DNA from: Pseudomonadota bacterium
GTDB taxonomy: Bacteria; Pseudomonadota; Alphaproteobacteria; UBA2966; CAIVPW01
Assembly (NCBI GenBank): GCA_027625125.1
Contig: JAQBXG010000105.1
Location: 1-6,104, forward strand
Reading direction: 5' to 3'
Length of the DNA: 6,104 bases
The translations under genes were made by a program, and so were the position numbers. The notes under the pieces are model-generated. The model made no database searches, was not told the DNA's origin, and saw nothing but the letters and a program-made list of their open reading frames with translations. Of this stretch, positions 4,704 through 6,104 are shown in pieces. The stretch's first letter is position 1; each line of letters starts with the position of its first letter.

Positions 4704-5635
4704 ATTCGGCCCAGCAGATCGGCGGCGGCGCCGCCGAGGTGTCGACCGCGGCGGACGACCTTTCCGGCCGCACCGAGCAGCAGGCGGCGAACCTCGAAGA
4801 AACCGCGGCGGCGATGGAAGAGATGACCGCCACAGTCGCGAAGAACGCCACCAACGCCAAGGATACCCAGACCCTGGTCGAGGAAGCGCGGAGCGAAGCC
4901 GCCCAGGGCGGCCGGGTCGTGACCGACGCGGTAACCGCGATGGGTTCGATCGAGTCGTCCTCGGGCCAGATCTCCGAAATCGTCAACGTCATCGACGACA
5001 TCGCCTTCCAGACCAATCTTCTGGCGCTGAACGCGGCCGTCGAGGCGGCCCGCGCCGGCGACGCCGGCAAGGGCTTCGCGGTGGTCGCTACCGAAGTCCG
5101 GTCGCTGGCTCAACGTTCGAGCGAAGCGGCGAAGGAGATCAAGCAACTCATCACCACCTCCAACCAGCACGTCAACGACGGCGTGCGGCTGGTCAACGAA
5201 ACCGGGGACGCGCTGAAGACGATTGTCGACTCGGTCGAAAAGGTCGCCAACCTGATGTCTGAAATCGCCAACGCCAGCCAGGAGCAGGCGACGGGCCTCG
5301 GCGAGGTCAATTCCGCCGTGACGCAGATGGACGAAATGACCCAGCAGAACGCGGCGATGGTCGAAGAAACGACCGCGGCGGCGAAATCCCTGGCTGCCGA
5401 GGCCGGTCAGCTTGTCCAGCTCGTGTCGTTCTTCAAGGTCGACGAAGAGCATACCTCGCGAGCCCCGTCGCAGCGTGAGCGGGCCCCGACGCAGCGCGAG
5501 CGGGCCCCGTCGCAACGCAAGGCGGCTCCGGCGCCGAAGAAGCCGGCGGTCGCCGCCCGTGGCAACGGCGCCAAAATGCCGCCGCGACCGGCGCTTGCTC
5601 CGGCCGCCGCGCAGGACGAATGGGGCGAGTTCTAG
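4697..5635 (+). CDS. Globin-coupled methyl-accepting chemotaxis protein, C-terminal signalling part (frameshifted)
   Basis: This is the signalling half of the chemoreceptor begun at 4020. With one base restored the whole protein would be 538 residues. GTG 4697 is merely the first start codon in this frame; meaningful coding begins at 4619. The 312 residues from 4697 form the long antiparallel MCP coiled coil: methylation helix 1 with EETAAAMEEM (34-43), the highly conserved hairpin tip around IDDIAFQTNLLALNAAVEAA (99-118) that contacts CheA and CheW, and the return helix with methylation helix 2 (about 195-230). After residue 250 comes a flexible Ala/Pro/Arg-rich tail with three heptad copies of RAP(S/T)QR(E/K) at 255-275. 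The final residues EWGEF fit the aromatic-X-X-aromatic pentapeptide that tethers CheR and CheB (NWETF in E. coli Tsr/Tar). cheW follows 60 bases later, probably in the same operon. Confidence 0.9.
   Translation: MVNSAQQIGGGAAEVSTAADDLSGRTEQQAANLEETAAAMEEMTATVAKNATNAKDTQTLVEEARSEAAQGGRVVTDAVTAMGSIESSSGQISEIVNVIDDIAFQTNLLALNAAVEAARAGDAGKGFAVVATEVRSLAQRSSEAAKEIKQLITTSNQHVNDGVRLVNETGDALKTIVDSVEKVANLMSEIANASQEQATGLGEVNSAVTQMDEMTQQNAAMVEETTAAAKSLAAEAGQLVQLVSFFKVDEEHTSRAPSQRERAPTQRERAPSQRKAAPAPKKPAVAARGNGAKMPPRPALAPAAAQDEWGEF
5459..5521 (+). repeat. Three in-frame 21-bp repeats in the chemoreceptor tail
   Basis: Copies at 5459-5479, 5480-5500 and 5501-5521 each encode R-A-P-(S/T)-Q-R-(E/K). They differ by a few mostly third-position changes. 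The repeat lengthens a basic, proline-containing linker between the coiled coil and the C-terminal docking pentapeptide, so copy-number change would alter tether length without breaking the frame. Confidence 0.9.
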
Positions 5636-5681
5636 GAACTCGCTCCGTTCCGACGGCGAGACCCTGGTGGAAGGCAGACGG

Positions 5682-5690
5682 GAAGAAGGG
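5682..5690 (+). promoter_or_regulatory. Ribosome-binding site of cheW
   Basis: The purine run GGAAGAAGGG ends 5 bases before ATG 5696, with AAGG spaced 6 bases from it. It supports this ATG as the cheW start and independent translation from the shared mRNA. Confidence 0.65.
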
Positions 5691-5695
5691 CAGAT

Positions 5696-6104
5696 ATGAG
5701 CGAGCAAAAGGTAAGCGGCGCGTCGTCGCGGAGACACGCGGCGGCGCGCCAGTCCCAGGACGGCGACCGGCAACTGATCGTGTTTGCCGTCGGCGACCGC
5801 GAATACAGCGTCGACGTTCTCGCGGTGCGGGAAATCCGGGGATGGACCGGAGTAACGGAGATCCCCGACTCGCCGCATGGCGTGCTCGGTGTCGTCAACC
5901 TTCGGGGCGCCATCATTCCGATCGTTGACGCCCGTGTGTGTCTTGGCATGCAACCGACCGAGCCGGGCCGCAGCCACGTGGTCGTCATCGTCATGCTTGG
6001 CGATGTGGCCGGCGGCCTGCTGGTGGACGCGGTTTCGGACATCATGACCGTTCGAAACTCCGATATCCAGCCGGCGCCGGTAGGCGCCAGCAACCGGCAC
6101 CGGC
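5696..6104 (+). CDS. cheW: Chemotaxis adaptor protein CheW (3' end outside the window)
   Basis: The first 136 residues of a CheW are present; the gene runs off the window without a stop. CheW is the cytoplasmic SH3-like adaptor that links MCP tips to the kinase CheA. After a charged, probably disordered leader (residues 1-24), the domain begins LIVFAVGDREYSVDVLAV (27-44), followed by VREIRGWTGVTEIPDSP (44-60) and the hallmark GVVNLRGAIIPIVDAR (65-80), whose NLRG arginine is the conserved receptor/CheA-contact position. VDAVSDIM (110-117) is the usual later beta-strand and turn. The C-terminal part of the domain is missing only because the window ends. A 60-base gap from the chemoreceptor gene, same strand and matching function make an mcp-cheW operon very likely; further che genes may follow downstream. 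Confidence 0.95.
   Translation, partial: MSEQKVSGASSRRHAAARQSQDGDRQLIVFAVGDREYSVDVLAVREIRGWTGVTEIPDSPHGVLGVVNLRGAIIPIVDARVCLGMQPTEPGRSHVVVIVMLGDVAGGLLVDAVSDIMTVRNSDIQPAPVGASNRHR

Noticed and set aside
4481..6100. Long minus-strand frame opposite the chemoreceptor and cheW, with apparent Leu-Arg-Arg-Gly repeats
   Set aside because: It is the mirror of two well-recognised genes, and its repeats are just the complement of the RAPSQRE units.

Overview
The window is a GC-rich stretch of bacterial chromosome. Codon use, the cold-shock and chemotaxis proteins and the globin-coupled chemoreceptor all suggest an alphaproteobacterium, perhaps Rhodospirillales-like. That placement is an inference from style, not from a phylogenetic marker. 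The window opens inside a tandem repeat and ends inside a gene, so it may be a whole assembly contig.

Layout. Positions 1-75 hold a 15-bp tandem repeat, followed by hairpin-forming DNA to about 163. Two minus-strand genes follow: a 47-residue single-span membrane protein (182-325) and, upstream of it, a secreted cysteine-rich protein (412-1038) built from two Rap1a/Tai-like repeats. Divergent from these is thiI (1126-2583, TTG start), encoding a four-domain tRNA 4-thiouridine synthetase. It converges, with only 4 bases between stop codons, on the nicotinamidase gene pncA (2588-3208, minus). Upstream of pncA a strong intrinsic terminator (3275-3306) closes a minus-strand cold-shock gene (3324-3533). 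A 486-base gap (3534-4019) then separates this gene from a plus-strand chemotaxis cluster.

The chemotaxis cluster starts with a soluble globin-coupled methyl-accepting chemotaxis protein (4020-5635), split here by an apparent one-base deletion near 4617. Sixty bases later comes cheW (5696 to the window end, incomplete). A haem-globin input, a HAMP-like segment, an MCP signalling hairpin and a C-terminal CheR/CheB-docking-type pentapeptide, next to the CheW adaptor, point to an oxygen- or gas-sensing chemotaxis arm.

Most of the window is housekeeping or accessory genes of known families. I found no convincing new multi-gene system. The points most worth checking are the duplicated Rap1a-like protein with its small membrane-protein neighbour, and the frameshift and docking tail of the globin chemoreceptor.
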